From an uncultured Ruminococcus sp. (GTDB lineage: Bacteria; Bacillota; Clostridia; Oscillospirales; Acutalibacteraceae), in the NCBI GenBank assembly GCA_958403905.1, contig CATXZD010000003.1, positions 62,001 to 126,000 of the forward strand: DNA of 64,000 bases. Reading direction: 5' to 3'. Each line of letters begins with the position of its first letter. Position 1 is the first letter of the stretch. The notes below the pieces were generated by a model. It did not search any database and was not told the origin of the DNA. It saw only the letters and a program-made list of their open reading frames with translations. Both the position numbers and the translations under genes were made by a program. This document shows, one piece after another, positions 35,211 through 45,103 of the stretch.

Positions 35211-36461
35211 ATGAAGCAAAAACATTTTTCAAAGGATTTCAGGCTTGTTATAATCGGTCAGATAATTTCACTTTTTGGTAATGCGGCAATAAGATTTGCC
35301 TTGCCGTTGTATCTGCTCAATATAACAGGCTCATCAGCTCTCTACGGTACTGTAACGGCATGTGCTTTTATCCCCACAATTATGCTTTCTCCTGTTGGAG
35401 GAATTATTGCAGACAGAGTCAATAAACGAAATATTATGGTTATACTCGATTTTTTTACGGCGGCGGTTATAATAGTATTTTCTTTACTTATGAGTATAGT
35501 AAACATTGTGATTTTGCTGACAATAGCCCTTATGCTTCTATACGGAATTGCAGGTGCATATCAGCCGTCTGTTCAGGCAAGCATACCAGCTTTGGTAAGT
35601 AAAGAAAGCTATGTGGCGGCAAACTCTGTTATAAGCGCAGTAAGCTCTTTGGCTAACCTTTTAGGACCTGTTCTCGGCGGAGTACTCTACAGTGTTTACG
35701 GCTTAATGCCTGTACTTCTTGTTTGCATTGTCTGTTTTATATTGTCGGCAGTTATGGAGATTTTTATTAAAATTCCATTTGAAAAGCAGGCGTCAAACGG
35801 CAGTGTTTTGAGCGTAGCAAAGAAAGATTTTAGCGAAAGCATATGCTTTATTTATAAGGAAAAACCGATAATCGGAAAAGGCTTGCTCATAGTTTGCACA
35901 ATAAATCTTTTTATGTCGTCAATGATTATTGTCGGTCTGCCGTATCTTGTTACCGAGGTGCTAAGCTTTGACTCGCAGTTGGCAAATCAGCTTTGCGGCT
36001 ATGCGCAGGGTGCACTTGCAGTAGGCGGCTTAGCAGGCGGAATATGTGCAGGAGTTTTCGGAAAAAAACTTAATATTCGAAAAGCAGGAAATTTGCTTGC
36101 TGTTTGTGCATTTTCAGTATTTCCTATGGGAATTTCGCTTGCACTATTTTCATATTCGGAAATAAATTATATTGTAATAACTGTTTGTTGTATGATTATT
36201 ATGGCGTTTTCAACAATCTTTACAATTCAGATGATGTCGTTTGTTCAGACGGAAACACCGCAGTATTTAATCGGCAAGGTTTATTCGGTAATTATAACTG
36301 TTTGTATGTGCGCTCAGCCGGTCGGAAGTGCTCTTTACGGATTTCTATTTGAATTTTGCAGTGGATTTGAATATATGGTTGTATTGTTCTCAGGGGTTGT
36401 ATCATTAATCGTAGCTTTGTGTACAAAAGGTCTTTTTAAAATGCTGCCGAATACAAATTAG
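35211..36461 (+). CDS. Major facilitator superfamily efflux transporter
   Basis: 416 residues with about 12 membrane helices. N-terminal FRLVIIGQIISLFGNAA and the loop motif GGIIADRVNKRNIM are typical of MFS drug/macrolide efflux pumps related to MefA/YfmO. Substrate unknown. It stands alone, with AATGAGG before the ATG and a terminator at its end. Confidence 0.85.
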   Translation: MKQKHFSKDFRLVIIGQIISLFGNAAIRFALPLYLLNITGSSALYGTVTACAFIPTIMLSPVGGIIADRVNKRNIMVILDFFTAAVIIVFSLLMSIVNIVILLTIALMLLYGIAGAYQPSVQASIPALVSKESYVAANSVISAVSSLANLLGPVLGGVLYSVYGLMPVLLVCIVCFILSAVMEIFIKIPFEKQASNGSVLSVAKKDFSESICFIYKEKPIIGKGLLIVCTINLFMSSMIIVGLPYLVTEVLSFDSQLANQLCGYAQGALAVGGLAGGICAGVFGKKLNIRKAGNLLAVCAFSVFPMGISLALFSYSEINYIVITVCCMIIMAFSTIFTIQMMSFVQTETPQYLIGKVYSVIITVCMCAQPVGSALYGFLFEFCSGFEYMVVLFSGVVSLIVALCTKGLFKMLPNTN

Positions 36462-36464
36462 CAT

Positions 36465-36499
36465 AAAAAATGCTCCCGTTTAACGGGAGCATTTTTTGT
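36465..36499. terminator. Bidirectional terminator between MFS gene and glyS
   Basis: AAAAAATGCTCCCGTT and its near-complete mirror ending in TTTTTT form a GC-cored stem with A/T runs on both sides, serving the converging genes. Confidence 0.9.
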
Positions 36500-36516
36500 T
36501 TGTATACTATTGATTA

Positions 36517-37893
36517 TCAGAATTTAATCTTATCTGCGATGTATTCACTTAACTTGTCGATTGCAATTCTTTCCTGCTGCATTGTGTCACGGTCACGAAC
36601 AGTTACGCAGTTGTCGTCAATTGAATCAAAGTCATAAGTAATGCACAGCGGTGTGCCGATTTCGTCCTGACGTCTGTAGCGTTTGCCGATTGAGCCTGCG
36701 TCATCGTAGTCAACCATAAAGTCTTTGGTAAGCATTTCGTATACTTCCTCAGCCTTTTCGTTGAGCTTTTTAGACAGAGGAAGAACAGCAGCCTTAAACG
36801 GTGCAAGTGCAGGGTGAAGGTGCATAACAACTCTTGTATCTTTTTCGTCGATAGTTTCTTCGTCATAAGCCTCAACAACGAGTGCAAGGAAAAGACGTTC
36901 AACACCGAGTGACGGCTCAATAACATACGGAATGTACTTTTCATTTGTTGTCTGGTCAAAGTATTCAAGCGTTTTGCCGCTTGTTTTGATGTGCTGTGTA
37001 AGATCGTAGTCTGTTCTGTCGGCAACGCCCCAAAGCTCGCCCCAACCGAACGGGAAGAGGTACTCAAAGTCTGTGGTAGCCTTTGAATAGAAGCAAAGCT
37101 CTTCTGCCGAGTGATCACGCAGACGGAGATTTTCTTCCTTGATGTTAAGAGAATAAAGGAAGTCACGGCAGAAAGCTCTCCAGTACTCAAACCATTCAAG
37201 GTCAGTGCCGGGCTTGCAGAAAAATTCAAGCTCCATCTGTTCAAATTCACGCACACGGAAAATGAAGTTACCGGGAGTGATTTCGTTACGGAAGCTTTTG
37301 CCGATTTGTGCAACGCCGAACGGAATCTTTTTGCGGCTTGTTCTTTGAATATTTGAGAAGTTTACGAAAATACCCTGTGCTGTTTCGGGACGAAGATAAA
37401 TTTCATTCTTGCTGTCCTCGGTAACACCCTGAAATGTTTTGAACATAAGATTGAACTGACGAATGTCCGTAAAGTTATGCTTGCCGCAGTTGGGGCAGGG
37501 AATAGCCTTTTCCTTAATGTAGTCCATCATCTGCTCATTAGTCCAGCCTGCAACATTTGTACCGTCAAAATCTTCAATAAGGTTGTCGGCACGGTGACGT
37601 GTTTTACATTCCTTACAGTCCATAAGGGGGTCGGAAAATCCGCCGAGGTGACCCGATGCAACCCATGTCTGTGGATTCATAAGAATAGCAGAATCCAAAC
37701 CTACGTTGTACTTGTTTTCCTGAACAAATTTTTTAAGCCAAGCCTGTTTAATGTTGTTTTTAAGCGCCATACCAAGCGGACCGTAATCCCATGTATTGGC
37801 AAGGCCGCCGTAGATTTCAGAACCGGGATATACAAAACCTCTGCCTTTACACAAAGCAACGATTTTATCCATAGTCTTTTTAGTATTTTCCAT
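36517..37893 (-). CDS. glyS: Glycyl-tRNA synthetase, dimeric type
   Basis: 458 residues from ATG 37893 (ATGAGGT upstream on the minus strand); an in-frame ATG at 37941 lies within the promoter. Class II motifs include FVYPGSEIYGG, the motif 2 loop FRNEITPGNFIFRVREFEQMELE, and motif 3 PSLGVERL. This is the eukaryote/archaea-like alpha2 form used by many Firmicutes. No T-box leader is present upstream. A tRNA-Gly gene lies at 51009. Confidence 0.95.
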   Translation of the reverse strand: MENTKKTMDKIVALCKGRGFVYPGSEIYGGLANTWDYGPLGMALKNNIKQAWLKKFVQENKYNVGLDSAILMNPQTWVASGHLGGFSDPLMDCKECKTRHRADNLIEDFDGTNVAGWTNEQMMDYIKEKAIPCPNCGKHNFTDIRQFNLMFKTFQGVTEDSKNEIYLRPETAQGIFVNFSNIQRTSRKKIPFGVAQIGKSFRNEITPGNFIFRVREFEQMELEFFCKPGTDLEWFEYWRAFCRDFLYSLNIKEENLRLRDHSAEELCFYSKATTDFEYLFPFGWGELWGVADRTDYDLTQHIKTSGKTLEYFDQTTNEKYIPYVIEPSLGVERLFLALVVEAYDEETIDEKDTRVVMHLHPALAPFKAAVLPLSKKLNEKAEEVYEMLTKDFMVDYDDAGSIGKRYRRQDEIGTPLCITYDFDSIDDNCVTVRDRDTMQQERIAIDKLSEYIADKIKF

Positions 37894-37932
37894 AAAAGTA
37901 ACCTCATTTCCGATAGAATATATACAATAAAA

Positions 37933-37961
37933 ATAATACAATTATTTTCCTCTTGTGTCAA
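37933..37961 (-). promoter_or_regulatory. Promoter of glyS
   Basis: Minus-strand TTGACA, 17-bp spacer and TATTAT about 40 bases before the glyS start. The leader is too short for a T-box. Confidence 0.75.
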
Positions 37962-38005
37962 GAGTTTAAGCCAAACAGAAATTTATTCACAGTTTATTAT
38001 AATTA

Positions 38006-38034
38006 TTGCTTATTTCCCTCATTTGTGATATAAT
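38006..38034 (+). promoter_or_regulatory. Promoter of the ruvCAB operon
   Basis: TTGCTT, 17-bp spacer and a perfect TATAAT, 46 bases before the ruvC start codon. Confidence 0.7.
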
Positions 38035-38080
38035 AACTAAAATTGCGTTAGTTTACCCTTTTTTGTGCGGAGGTGGGATT

Positions 38081-38587
38081 TTGGTAGTATTCGGAATTGA
38101 CCCCGGTTATGCGATAGTCGGCTGGGGAGCAATAAGCTTTAAGTCAAATACATACAAGGCTTTGGGCTACGGCGCAGTTGAAACACAGGCTCATACCGAC
38201 TTTAATCAAAGGCTTGAATATATTTACGACGAGCTTTATGTAATTCTTAACCGCTGCCGTCCCGATGCCCTTGCAATTGAAAGACTGTATTTTCAGACAA
38301 ATCAAAAAACCGCAATTAAAGTTGCACAGGCAAGAGGAGTAACTCTTCTTGCAGCGCAAAAACTAAAAATACCGATTTTCGAGTACACTCCGCTTCAGGT
38401 CAAAACAGCCGTAACAGGATACGGCAAGGCAAAAAAACCGCAGGTTATGGAAATGACGCGCAGACTTTTAAAGCTTGACGAAGTACCAAAGCCTGATGAT
38501 ACAGCCGACGCCCTCGCAATCGCAATTTGCCATGCACAGGCGGCAGGTTCGGATTTGCGGCAGGTAATGTTCAGGAAAGGAATATAA
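38081..38587 (+). CDS. ruvC: Holliday junction endonuclease RuvC
   Basis: 168 residues from TTG 38081, supported by GGAGGTGGG at 38069-38077 and by the canonical start VVFGIDPGYAIVGWG; the longer upstream reading overlaps the promoter. Acidic catalytic residues are in GIDPG (Asp7), AIERLYF and DDTADALAIA. It resolves Holliday junctions with RuvAB. ruvA starts 2 bases after its stop. Confidence 0.95.
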   Translation: MVVFGIDPGYAIVGWGAISFKSNTYKALGYGAVETQAHTDFNQRLEYIYDELYVILNRCRPDALAIERLYFQTNQKTAIKVAQARGVTLLAAQKLKIPIFEYTPLQVKTAVTGYGKAKKPQVMEMTRRLLKLDEVPKPDDTADALAIAICHAQAAGSDLRQVMFRKGI

Positions 38588-38589
38588 AA

Positions 38590-39192
38590 ATGCTTTATTC
38601 CGTAAGAGGAAAATTAATTCACACAACGTCGTCGAGCGCAGTTGTTGAGTGCGGCGGCGTAGGATACAACTGTCAGACAACAATCAATACACTCAAAACT
38701 CTCAAACAGGGCGCAGAGGTAATGCTTTACACTTATCTTAATGTCAGGGAGGACGCAGTAGAGCTTTTCGGCTTTGCAACAAAGACCGAGCTTGATACCT
38801 TTAAAACACTTATCAGTGTAAGCGGAGTGGGACCGAAGGCAGGTTTGTCCGTGCTTTCGGAACTAAGTCCTGAACAGGTTGCAATGGCTATTGCGACTGA
38901 CGACATTAAAACAATTACAAGAGCGCAGGGAATCGGTAAGAAAATCGCCCAGCGAATTGTGCTTGAATTAAAGGATAAGCTTGCAAAAGCGGCAGCGTCC
39001 GACAATTCAATGTCAGCCGTAACTTCGGGTGCTGTAAATGCCTCTGTCGGCAATATTCCAAAAGCGATTGAGGCTCTCGGAGTACTCGGTTATTCGCCTG
39101 CTGATGTTTCACCCGTGCTTGCTGCTTTTGACAGCTCACTGCCTGTCGAACAGCTTATTGCCCTGACATTAAAGCAGATGGGAAGAAATTAA
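38590..39192 (+). CDS. ruvA: Holliday junction branch migration protein RuvA
   Basis: 200 residues from ATG 38590, with AGGAAAGGAA upstream. OB-fold start MLYSVRGKLIHT, helix-hairpin-helix motifs VSGVGPKAGL and AQGIGKKIAQRI, and the flexible-linked C-terminal domain that binds RuvB. It targets RuvB to Holliday junctions. Confidence 0.95.
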   Translation: MLYSVRGKLIHTTSSSAVVECGGVGYNCQTTINTLKTLKQGAEVMLYTYLNVREDAVELFGFATKTELDTFKTLISVSGVGPKAGLSVLSELSPEQVAMAIATDDIKTITRAQGIGKKIAQRIVLELKDKLAKAAASDNSMSAVTSGAVNASVGNIPKAIEALGVLGYSPADVSPVLAAFDSSLPVEQLIALTLKQMGRN

Positions 39193-39193
39193 A

Positions 39194-40276
39194 ATGAGTA
39201 AAATGGAATTTTCAGAAGAATTTGACTTTGAAAACAGAATACTTGACACTTCCGAAATTCCCGAGGATTCGGCTGACGGCGAAAATCCGTTAAGACCTAA
39301 AAACCTCGATGAATATATTGGACAGGACAAGGCGAAAGAAAACCTCAGGGTTTTCATTGAGGCAGCGAAAATCAGAAACGAAACGCTTGATCACGTTTTG
39401 CTCTACGGACCACCCGGACTCGGTAAAACAACTCTTGCGGGAATAATCGCAAATGAACTCGGAGTGTCGGTCAGAATAACGTCTGGTCCTGCAATAGAAA
39501 AACCGGGTGATTTGGCAGCTTTACTTACAAATCTAAACGAGGGTGACGTTCTTTTTATTGACGAAATCCACCGCTTAAGCCGTGCGGTAGAGGAAATACT
39601 CTACCCGTCAATGGAGGACTTTGCAATTGATATAATAACAGGCAAAGGACAAATGGCTGCGTCTTATCACCTGCCGCTTCCTAAGTTTACGCTTGTAGGC
39701 GCAACAACAAGGGCAGGGCAGCTTACAGCGCCTTTGCGTGACCGATTCGGCGTGGTATTAAGGCTTGAACTCTATACTCCCGAGGAACTTGCCAAAATAG
39801 TAACGAGAAGCGCAGGAATTTTGGGAATAAAAATAGAGTACGACGGTGCGCTTGAAATAGCATCCCGTTCAAGAGGAACACCGAGAATTGCAAACAGACT
39901 TTTAAAGCGTGTGCGTGACTTTGCCCAGGTAATGTCAGACGGCATAATTACCGTAGAGTCAGCGCAGACGGCTCTTGACAGGCTTGAAATTGACGAACTC
40001 GGACTTGACCAGAATGACAGGCGAATGTTGGAAGCTATAATTAAGTTTTATAACGGAGGTCCTGTAGGACTTGAAACGTTAGCAGCGGCAATCGGCGAAG
40101 AAGCGGTTACAATTGAGGATGTTTATGAGCCTTATCTGCTTCAAATCGGCTTTTTAAGCAGAACGCCGAGGGGAAGATGTATAACCGCCGAAGCATGCAG
40201 ACATCTCGGATATGATTTCCCAAAGGGTACTGTTAATGCAATGCCTACCCAGCCAAGTTTATTTGATAAAAATTAA
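39194..40276 (+). CDS. ruvB: Holliday junction branch migration ATPase RuvB
   Basis: 360 residues. Walker A GPPGLGKTTLAG, Walker B FIDEIHRL, sensor ATTRAGQLTAPLRDRFG and the winged-helix end (FLSRTPRGRCIT) are intact. It is about 20 residues longer than usual because of an acidic N-terminal extension. It starts one base after the ruvA stop codon. Confidence 0.96.
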   Translation: MSKMEFSEEFDFENRILDTSEIPEDSADGENPLRPKNLDEYIGQDKAKENLRVFIEAAKIRNETLDHVLLYGPPGLGKTTLAGIIANELGVSVRITSGPAIEKPGDLAALLTNLNEGDVLFIDEIHRLSRAVEEILYPSMEDFAIDIITGKGQMAASYHLPLPKFTLVGATTRAGQLTAPLRDRFGVVLRLELYTPEELAKIVTRSAGILGIKIEYDGALEIASRSRGTPRIANRLLKRVRDFAQVMSDGIITVESAQTALDRLEIDELGLDQNDRRMLEAIIKFYNGGPVGLETLAAAIGEEAVTIEDVYEPYLLQIGFLSRTPRGRCITAEACRHLGYDFPKGTVNAMPTQPSLFDKN

Positions 40277-40363
40277 ATTATGAATTTATATAACGTACAG
40301 TATATCTGACGTTACTTATACGTAGTATTAAAAACCAGTATTTTTTGACGGAGGAAAACAATT

Positions 40364-41713
40364 ATGGGAAGATTATTCGGAACAGACGGAGCAAGAGGCG
40401 TTGCCAACACTGAGCTTACTGCGGAGCTTGCAATGAATATCGGCAGAGCAGCCGCAATGGTGCTAATCAACGATGAGGTTGAGCACCCCACAATTTTAAT
40501 TGGAAAAGACACCCGCCTTTCGGGAGATATGCTTGAGGGTGCGCTTATAGCAGGACTTTGTTCGGTAGGCGCAAATGTTAAGCTTTTGGGTGTAGTGCCA
40601 ACTCCTGCGGTTGCATATCTTATCGGCAAATACAATGCTGACGCTGGCATTATGATTTCAGCTTCTCACAACCCCTTTGAATTTAACGGAATCAAGATTT
40701 TCAGCTCTGACGGCTGTAAACTGCCCGATGACCTCGAAAACAGAATTGAAGAAATTGTGTTGGATAATGTAGTTCCTTATGCTATTGCAAAGGATGAAAA
40801 TATCGGCAAGGTTACAAGGCTGGAAACTGCCGCTGATGATTATGTTGACCACGTTGCAAAGTCAGTAGGCTGTGACCTTGAGGGCATGGAAATTGCTCTT
40901 GACTGCTCAAATGGCTCATCTTCACGTACAGCCGAAAAGTTATTTACAAAACTCGGCGCAAAAGTACACGTGCTTTTTGACAAGCCCGACGGAATCAATA
41001 TTAATAAGGACTGCGGTTCAACTCATATTGGCAGACTTCAAAGCTATGTTCGCGAGCACAAGCTCTGCTGCGGCCTTGCATTTGACGGCGATGCAGACAG
41101 ATGTCTTGCAGTTGATGAAAACGGAAACCTTGTTGACGGCGACTACCTGATTGCAATCTGTGCAAAGGATATGAAAGACAGAGGCATGCTCAAGAAGAAT
41201 GCTGTTGTCGGCACTGTTATGACAAATATGGGATTCAATAAATTCTGTGAAGAAAACGATATGACCTTTGTTTCAACAAAGGTCGGTGACCGCTATGTTC
41301 TTGAAGCAATGCTCCGAGAGGGATATAACATCGGCGGCGAGCAGAGCGGACATATTATTTTTCTTGACTATGCTACAACGGGTGACGGCGAGCTTTCGGG
41401 TGCGATGATACTCAGCATAATGAAGCGCACAGGTGAAAAGCTCAGCACACTTGCAAAGATTATGGAGCGTATGCCTCAGGTGCTTATCAATGTAAAGGTC
41501 AGCGCTGAGGGCAAGCTTGCTTTCTATACAGACAAAGAAGTAAAAGCGGAAATTAACCGTGTTACCGAAATTCTCGGTGACAGAGGAAGAATTTTAGTCC
41601 GTGTTTCGGGAACAGAACCGCTTGTAAGAGTAATGCTTGAGGGCGAAAACCTCGAAGAAATTCAGAACCTTGCAGAAGAAGCTGCACAGGTTGTAAGGGA
41701 AAGATTGTCATAA
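40364..41713 (+). CDS. glmM: Phosphoglucosamine mutase
   Basis: 449 residues, standard length. Phosphoserine Ser101 in SASHNPFEFNG, metal loop DGDADR, substrate loop GGEQSGH, and phosphate-binding RVSGTEPLVRV. It makes glucosamine 1-phosphate for peptidoglycan precursors. GGAGG precedes the ATG. The last base of its stop codon is the first base of the next gene. Confidence 0.96.
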   Translation: MGRLFGTDGARGVANTELTAELAMNIGRAAAMVLINDEVEHPTILIGKDTRLSGDMLEGALIAGLCSVGANVKLLGVVPTPAVAYLIGKYNADAGIMISASHNPFEFNGIKIFSSDGCKLPDDLENRIEEIVLDNVVPYAIAKDENIGKVTRLETAADDYVDHVAKSVGCDLEGMEIALDCSNGSSSRTAEKLFTKLGAKVHVLFDKPDGININKDCGSTHIGRLQSYVREHKLCCGLAFDGDADRCLAVDENGNLVDGDYLIAICAKDMKDRGMLKKNAVVGTVMTNMGFNKFCEENDMTFVSTKVGDRYVLEAMLREGYNIGGEQSGHIIFLDYATTGDGELSGAMILSIMKRTGEKLSTLAKIMERMPQVLINVKVSAEGKLAFYTDKEVKAEINRVTEILGDRGRILVRVSGTEPLVRVMLEGENLEEIQNLAEEAAQVVRERLS

Positions 41714-42576
41714 TGCGATTGTCGGAAAATTGGAAGGATTACGAGCTTATTGATACCTCCGACGGTGAACGCCTTGAACGTTGGGGAGATATAATTCTTA
41801 TTCGTCCCGACCCTCAGATTATCTGGTCAACGAAAAAGGAAAATCCTCTCTGGCACTCGGCTCACGCAAGATATCACCGCAGTAATAAGGGTGGCGGATA
41901 TTGGGAACAGTACAAAAAAGTTCCCGACCGATGGACAATAAACTACAATAAGCTTGTTTTCAATATAAAGCCCATGGGCTTTAAGCATACGGGAGTGTTC
42001 CCTGAGCAGGCGGTAAACTGGGATTTTGCCGCAGACAAAATAAAGAACGAAAACAGACCGCTTAAGGTGCTTAATCTTTTCGGATACACAGGATGTGCAA
42101 CACTTGCGTGCTTAAATGCAGGTGCAAGCGTGTGTCATGTTGACGCGTCAAAGGGTATGGTGCAGTGGGCAAAGGAGAATGCACAGTCAAGCGCACTTGC
42201 CGATAAACCTGTAAGGTGGCTTGTTGATGACTGCGTAAAGTTTGTTCAGCGTGAAATCAGGCGCGGCAACAAGTATGACGGCATTATAATGGATCCTCCA
42301 TCCTATGGCAGAGGCCCGGGCGGAGAGGTATGGAAACTTGAAGAACAGCTTTTTTCGCTTGTTTTATTGTGTAAACAGGTTTTGTCCGATAACCCTGTTT
42401 TCTTTATTCTGAATTCATACACAACGGGACTTTCACCCGCAGTAATGGAATATCTGCTTGGAATACTGCTCAAAAAGGACTTTGGCGGCAGTGTGTCAAG
42501 TAACGAAATTGGTCTAAAAGTCACTGACACGGGACTTATTCTGCCGTGCGGTTCGACTGCAATCTGGGAGAAGTAG
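41713..42576 (+). CDS. Class I SAM-dependent methyltransferase (RlmI/RlmK-like)
   Basis: 287 residues. SAM motif I NLFGYTGCATLACLNAGA, acidic motif II HVDASKGMVQWAKENA, and the catalytic DPPSYGRGPGGEVW motif match the COG1092/RlmL-C-terminal group of rRNA cytosine or guanine methyltransferases. It lacks the PUA domain of RlmI. Exact substrate unknown. Stop-start overlap (TAATG) with glmM implies translational coupling. Confidence 0.8.
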   Translation: MRLSENWKDYELIDTSDGERLERWGDIILIRPDPQIIWSTKKENPLWHSAHARYHRSNKGGGYWEQYKKVPDRWTINYNKLVFNIKPMGFKHTGVFPEQAVNWDFAADKIKNENRPLKVLNLFGYTGCATLACLNAGASVCHVDASKGMVQWAKENAQSSALADKPVRWLVDDCVKFVQREIRRGNKYDGIIMDPPSYGRGPGGEVWKLEEQLFSLVLLCKQVLSDNPVFFILNSYTTGLSPAVMEYLLGILLKKDFGGSVSSNEIGLKVTDTGLILPCGSTAIWEK

Positions 42577-42579
42577 TTA

Positions 42580-43431
42580 ATGAATTTTATCTCGCTTGAG
42601 AATGTTGTTTTTTCTTATACCGATACTGACGATGAAAATACAAAGCCTGAAAAAAATGCTGTTGACGGTGTTTCACTTGACATAAAAAAGGGAGAATTTG
42701 TCGCTTTGCTAGGTCATAACGGTTGTGGTAAGTCAACAATCGCAAAGCATCTTAACGCTATGCTTTTGCCTGACAGCGGCAGAGTTCTTATTGACGGCGA
42801 TGATACTTGTGACGAAGAAAAAACTTATGATATAAGAAAAAAGGTAGGTCTTGTGCTTCAGAATCCTGACAATCAGCTGGTAGCAAGTATTGTTGAGGAG
42901 GACGTTGCTTTTGGTCCTGAAAATCTCGGAATACCTCCGCAGGAAATCAGAGAGCGTGTTGACTACGCTCTTAAAGCTGTCGGAATGTATGAATACAGAG
43001 AACACGCTCCTTATAAGCTTTCGGGAGGACAAAAGCAAAGAGTTGCAATTGCTGGAATCCTTGCAATGCTGCCTGAATGTATTGTGCTTGACGAGCCTAC
43101 TGCAATGCTCGACCCGAACGGACGTGACGAGGTTCTCTCAACACTTCTTAAGTTAAACAGAGAGAAAAACATTACCATTGTACTTATCACTCATTATATG
43201 GACGAGGCTGTGCTTGCAGACAGAGTGGTGGTAATGGACAGCGGAAAAATTCTGACACAGGGAACTGCTGATGAAGTTTTTTCCCAAGTTGAGCTTCTAA
43301 AAAAACACAGACTTGATGTTCCGCAGTCAACCGAGCTTGCAAACAAGCTTATAGGGTGCGGAGTAAAAATAAATAAAATGCCGCTTGACACCGAGGCGTG
43401 TGTAAAAATGCTTGAGGAGGTGCTTAAATGA
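42580..43431 (+). CDS. ecfA1: ECF transporter ATPase A1
   Basis: 283 residues. Walker A GHNGCGKSTIAKHL, Q-loop LQNPDNQLVAS (typical of EcfA), signature LSGGQKQRVAIAG, Walker B CIVLDEPTAMLD. With EcfA2 and EcfT it forms the energising module shared by vitamin-uptake S components encoded elsewhere. It overlaps ecfA2 by 4 bases. Confidence 0.94.
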   Translation: MNFISLENVVFSYTDTDDENTKPEKNAVDGVSLDIKKGEFVALLGHNGCGKSTIAKHLNAMLLPDSGRVLIDGDDTCDEEKTYDIRKKVGLVLQNPDNQLVASIVEEDVAFGPENLGIPPQEIRERVDYALKAVGMYEYREHAPYKLSGGQKQRVAIAGILAMLPECIVLDEPTAMLDPNGRDEVLSTLLKLNREKNITIVLITHYMDEAVLADRVVVMDSGKILTQGTADEVFSQVELLKKHRLDVPQSTELANKLIGCGVKINKMPLDTEACVKMLEEVLK

Positions 43432-44297
43432 GCAGTGTACTTGAGCTGAAAAATTTAAGTTTTGTATACGGACAAAAAACTTCGTTTGAAAAGCGTGCTG
43501 TCGACAATGTCAGTGTTTCAATTGAAAAAGGCGAGTTTATCGGAATAATCGGTCATACAGGTTCGGGAAAGTCAACGCTTGTCCAGATGCTTAACGGACT
43601 TATCCGCCCTACAGAGGGACAGGTCCTTTTTGACGGTGAGGATATTTGGCAAAACCCCAAGGAGATACGAAAAATACGTTTCAAGGTCGGAATGGTTTTT
43701 CAGTATCCCGAATATCAGCTTTTTGAGGAAACCGTTTATAAGGACATTGCTTTTGGCCCTTCAAATATGGGAAAGACAGCGCAGGAAATTGATATGGCTG
43801 TAAGAAAAGCTGCTGAATTTACCGATTTAAAGCCGCAGCTTCTTCAAAAATCTCCTTTTGACTTATCGGGCGGAGAAAAGCGGCGTGCCGCAATCGCAGG
43901 TGTAATAGCAATGGATCCCGAAGTGCTTGTGCTTGATGAACCGACCGCAGGACTCGACCCTATGGGGCGAGATGTGCTGCTCACGCAGATTGTGCAGTAT
44001 CATAAAAAGCGTAAAAATACGGTTTTGCTTGTTTCTCACAGTATGGAGGACATTGCAAGGGTAGCCGACAGAATAATAGTTATGAATAATTCCCGTCTTG
44101 TAATGTTTGATAAAACCAAAGAGGTGTTTTCACACGGACGAGAGTTAGAAAAAATCGGACTTAAAGTTCCTCAAATCACAAAAATTATGCTTGAGCTAAA
44201 GGAAAAAGGCTACGATGTTCCAGATGGAATTTTAACTGTTGACGAGGCATTCTCTGCTGTTTCCTCGCTTTTGAAGAAGGAGGGGAAAATATGGTAA
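43428..44297 (+). CDS. ecfA2: ECF transporter ATPase A2
   Basis: 289 residues. Walker A GHTGSGKSTLVQML, Q-loop FQYPEYQLFEE, signature LSGGEKRRAAIAG, Walker B VLVLDEPTAGLD. Partner of EcfA1; the FQYPEYQLFEE Q-loop is the A2 hallmark. Overlaps ecfT by 7 bases. Confidence 0.94.
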   Translation: MSSVLELKNLSFVYGQKTSFEKRAVDNVSVSIEKGEFIGIIGHTGSGKSTLVQMLNGLIRPTEGQVLFDGEDIWQNPKEIRKIRFKVGMVFQYPEYQLFEETVYKDIAFGPSNMGKTAQEIDMAVRKAAEFTDLKPQLLQKSPFDLSGGEKRRAAIAGVIAMDPEVLVLDEPTAGLDPMGRDVLLTQIVQYHKKRKNTVLLVSHSMEDIARVADRIIVMNNSRLVMFDKTKEVFSHGRELEKIGLKVPQITKIMLELKEKGYDVPDGILTVDEAFSAVSSLLKKEGKIW

Positions 44298-45103
44298 GAG
44301 ATGTGGCTTTCGGGCAGTATTTTCCCGGTAAAAGTCTGATTCACAGACTTGACCCGCGTGCAAAAATCCTTTTGCTTATAGGGTTCCTTGTAATTATTTT
44401 CTGCACGTTCAATTACTTTTCACTTTTGTTTGTTACACTGTTCACGGTTTTGATGATTCTTTTAAGCGGCGTGCCTGCAAAATTTTACTTTAAAAGTTTA
44501 AAGGTAATTATTTTTATTATAGTTATTACGTCGGTTTTAAATCTGTTTTACGGTTCAGGCAACCCTATCTGGCAATGGGGAATTTTCAAGGTGACCGTAA
44601 ACGGAATCAACAGGGCGGTTTTTGTTACGATAAGAATCATCTGTCTTATTCTTGCAAGCTCCTGCCTTACGTTTACTACCTCGCCTACAGAACTTACCGA
44701 TGCAATTGAGCGGCTTATGAAACCGCTTAAAAAAATACATTTTCCCGTACATGAAATTGCAATGATGATGTCGCTTGCACTTCGTTTTGTTCCGACTCTG
44801 CTTGAAGAAACTGACAAAATTATGTCAGCACAAAAGGCAAGGGGAGCGGATATGGATTCGGGAAACATAATCAAAAGAGTTAAGGCGTTGATGCCTGTTT
44901 TGATTCCTCTGTTCGTTTCTGCATTCAGACGTGCATATGAAATAGCAACTGCTATGGAATGCCGTTGTTACCGCGGAGGCGACGGACGAACAAAAATGAA
45001 ATCAATTCATATGTCAAAGCGTGATGTTTTTTCGTTTATTGCGCTTGCAGCACTGATATGCGGAGTGATATTATGCAACATATTTATTCCTGCGGTGATT
45101 TAA
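44291..45103 (+). CDS. ecfT: ECF transporter transmembrane subunit T
   Basis: 270 residues with about five to six membrane helices and the coupling motif QKARGAD, which contacts the ATPases; a second conserved CRCYRGG segment lies toward the C-terminus. It is the shared membrane scaffold for substrate-specific S subunits. Its 3' end overlaps the start of truA by 31 bases. Confidence 0.93.
   Translation: MVRDVAFGQYFPGKSLIHRLDPRAKILLLIGFLVIIFCTFNYFSLLFVTLFTVLMILLSGVPAKFYFKSLKVIIFIIVITSVLNLFYGSGNPIWQWGIFKVTVNGINRAVFVTIRIICLILASSCLTFTTSPTELTDAIERLMKPLKKIHFPVHEIAMMMSLALRFVPTLLEETDKIMSAQKARGADMDSGNIIKRVKALMPVLIPLFVSAFRRAYEIATAMECRCYRGGDGRTKMKSIHMSKRDVFSFIALAALICGVILCNIFIPAVI

Noticed and set aside
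37894..38000. T-box leader for glyS
   Set aside because: Promoter to start distance is about 40 bases and no T-box consensus is present.
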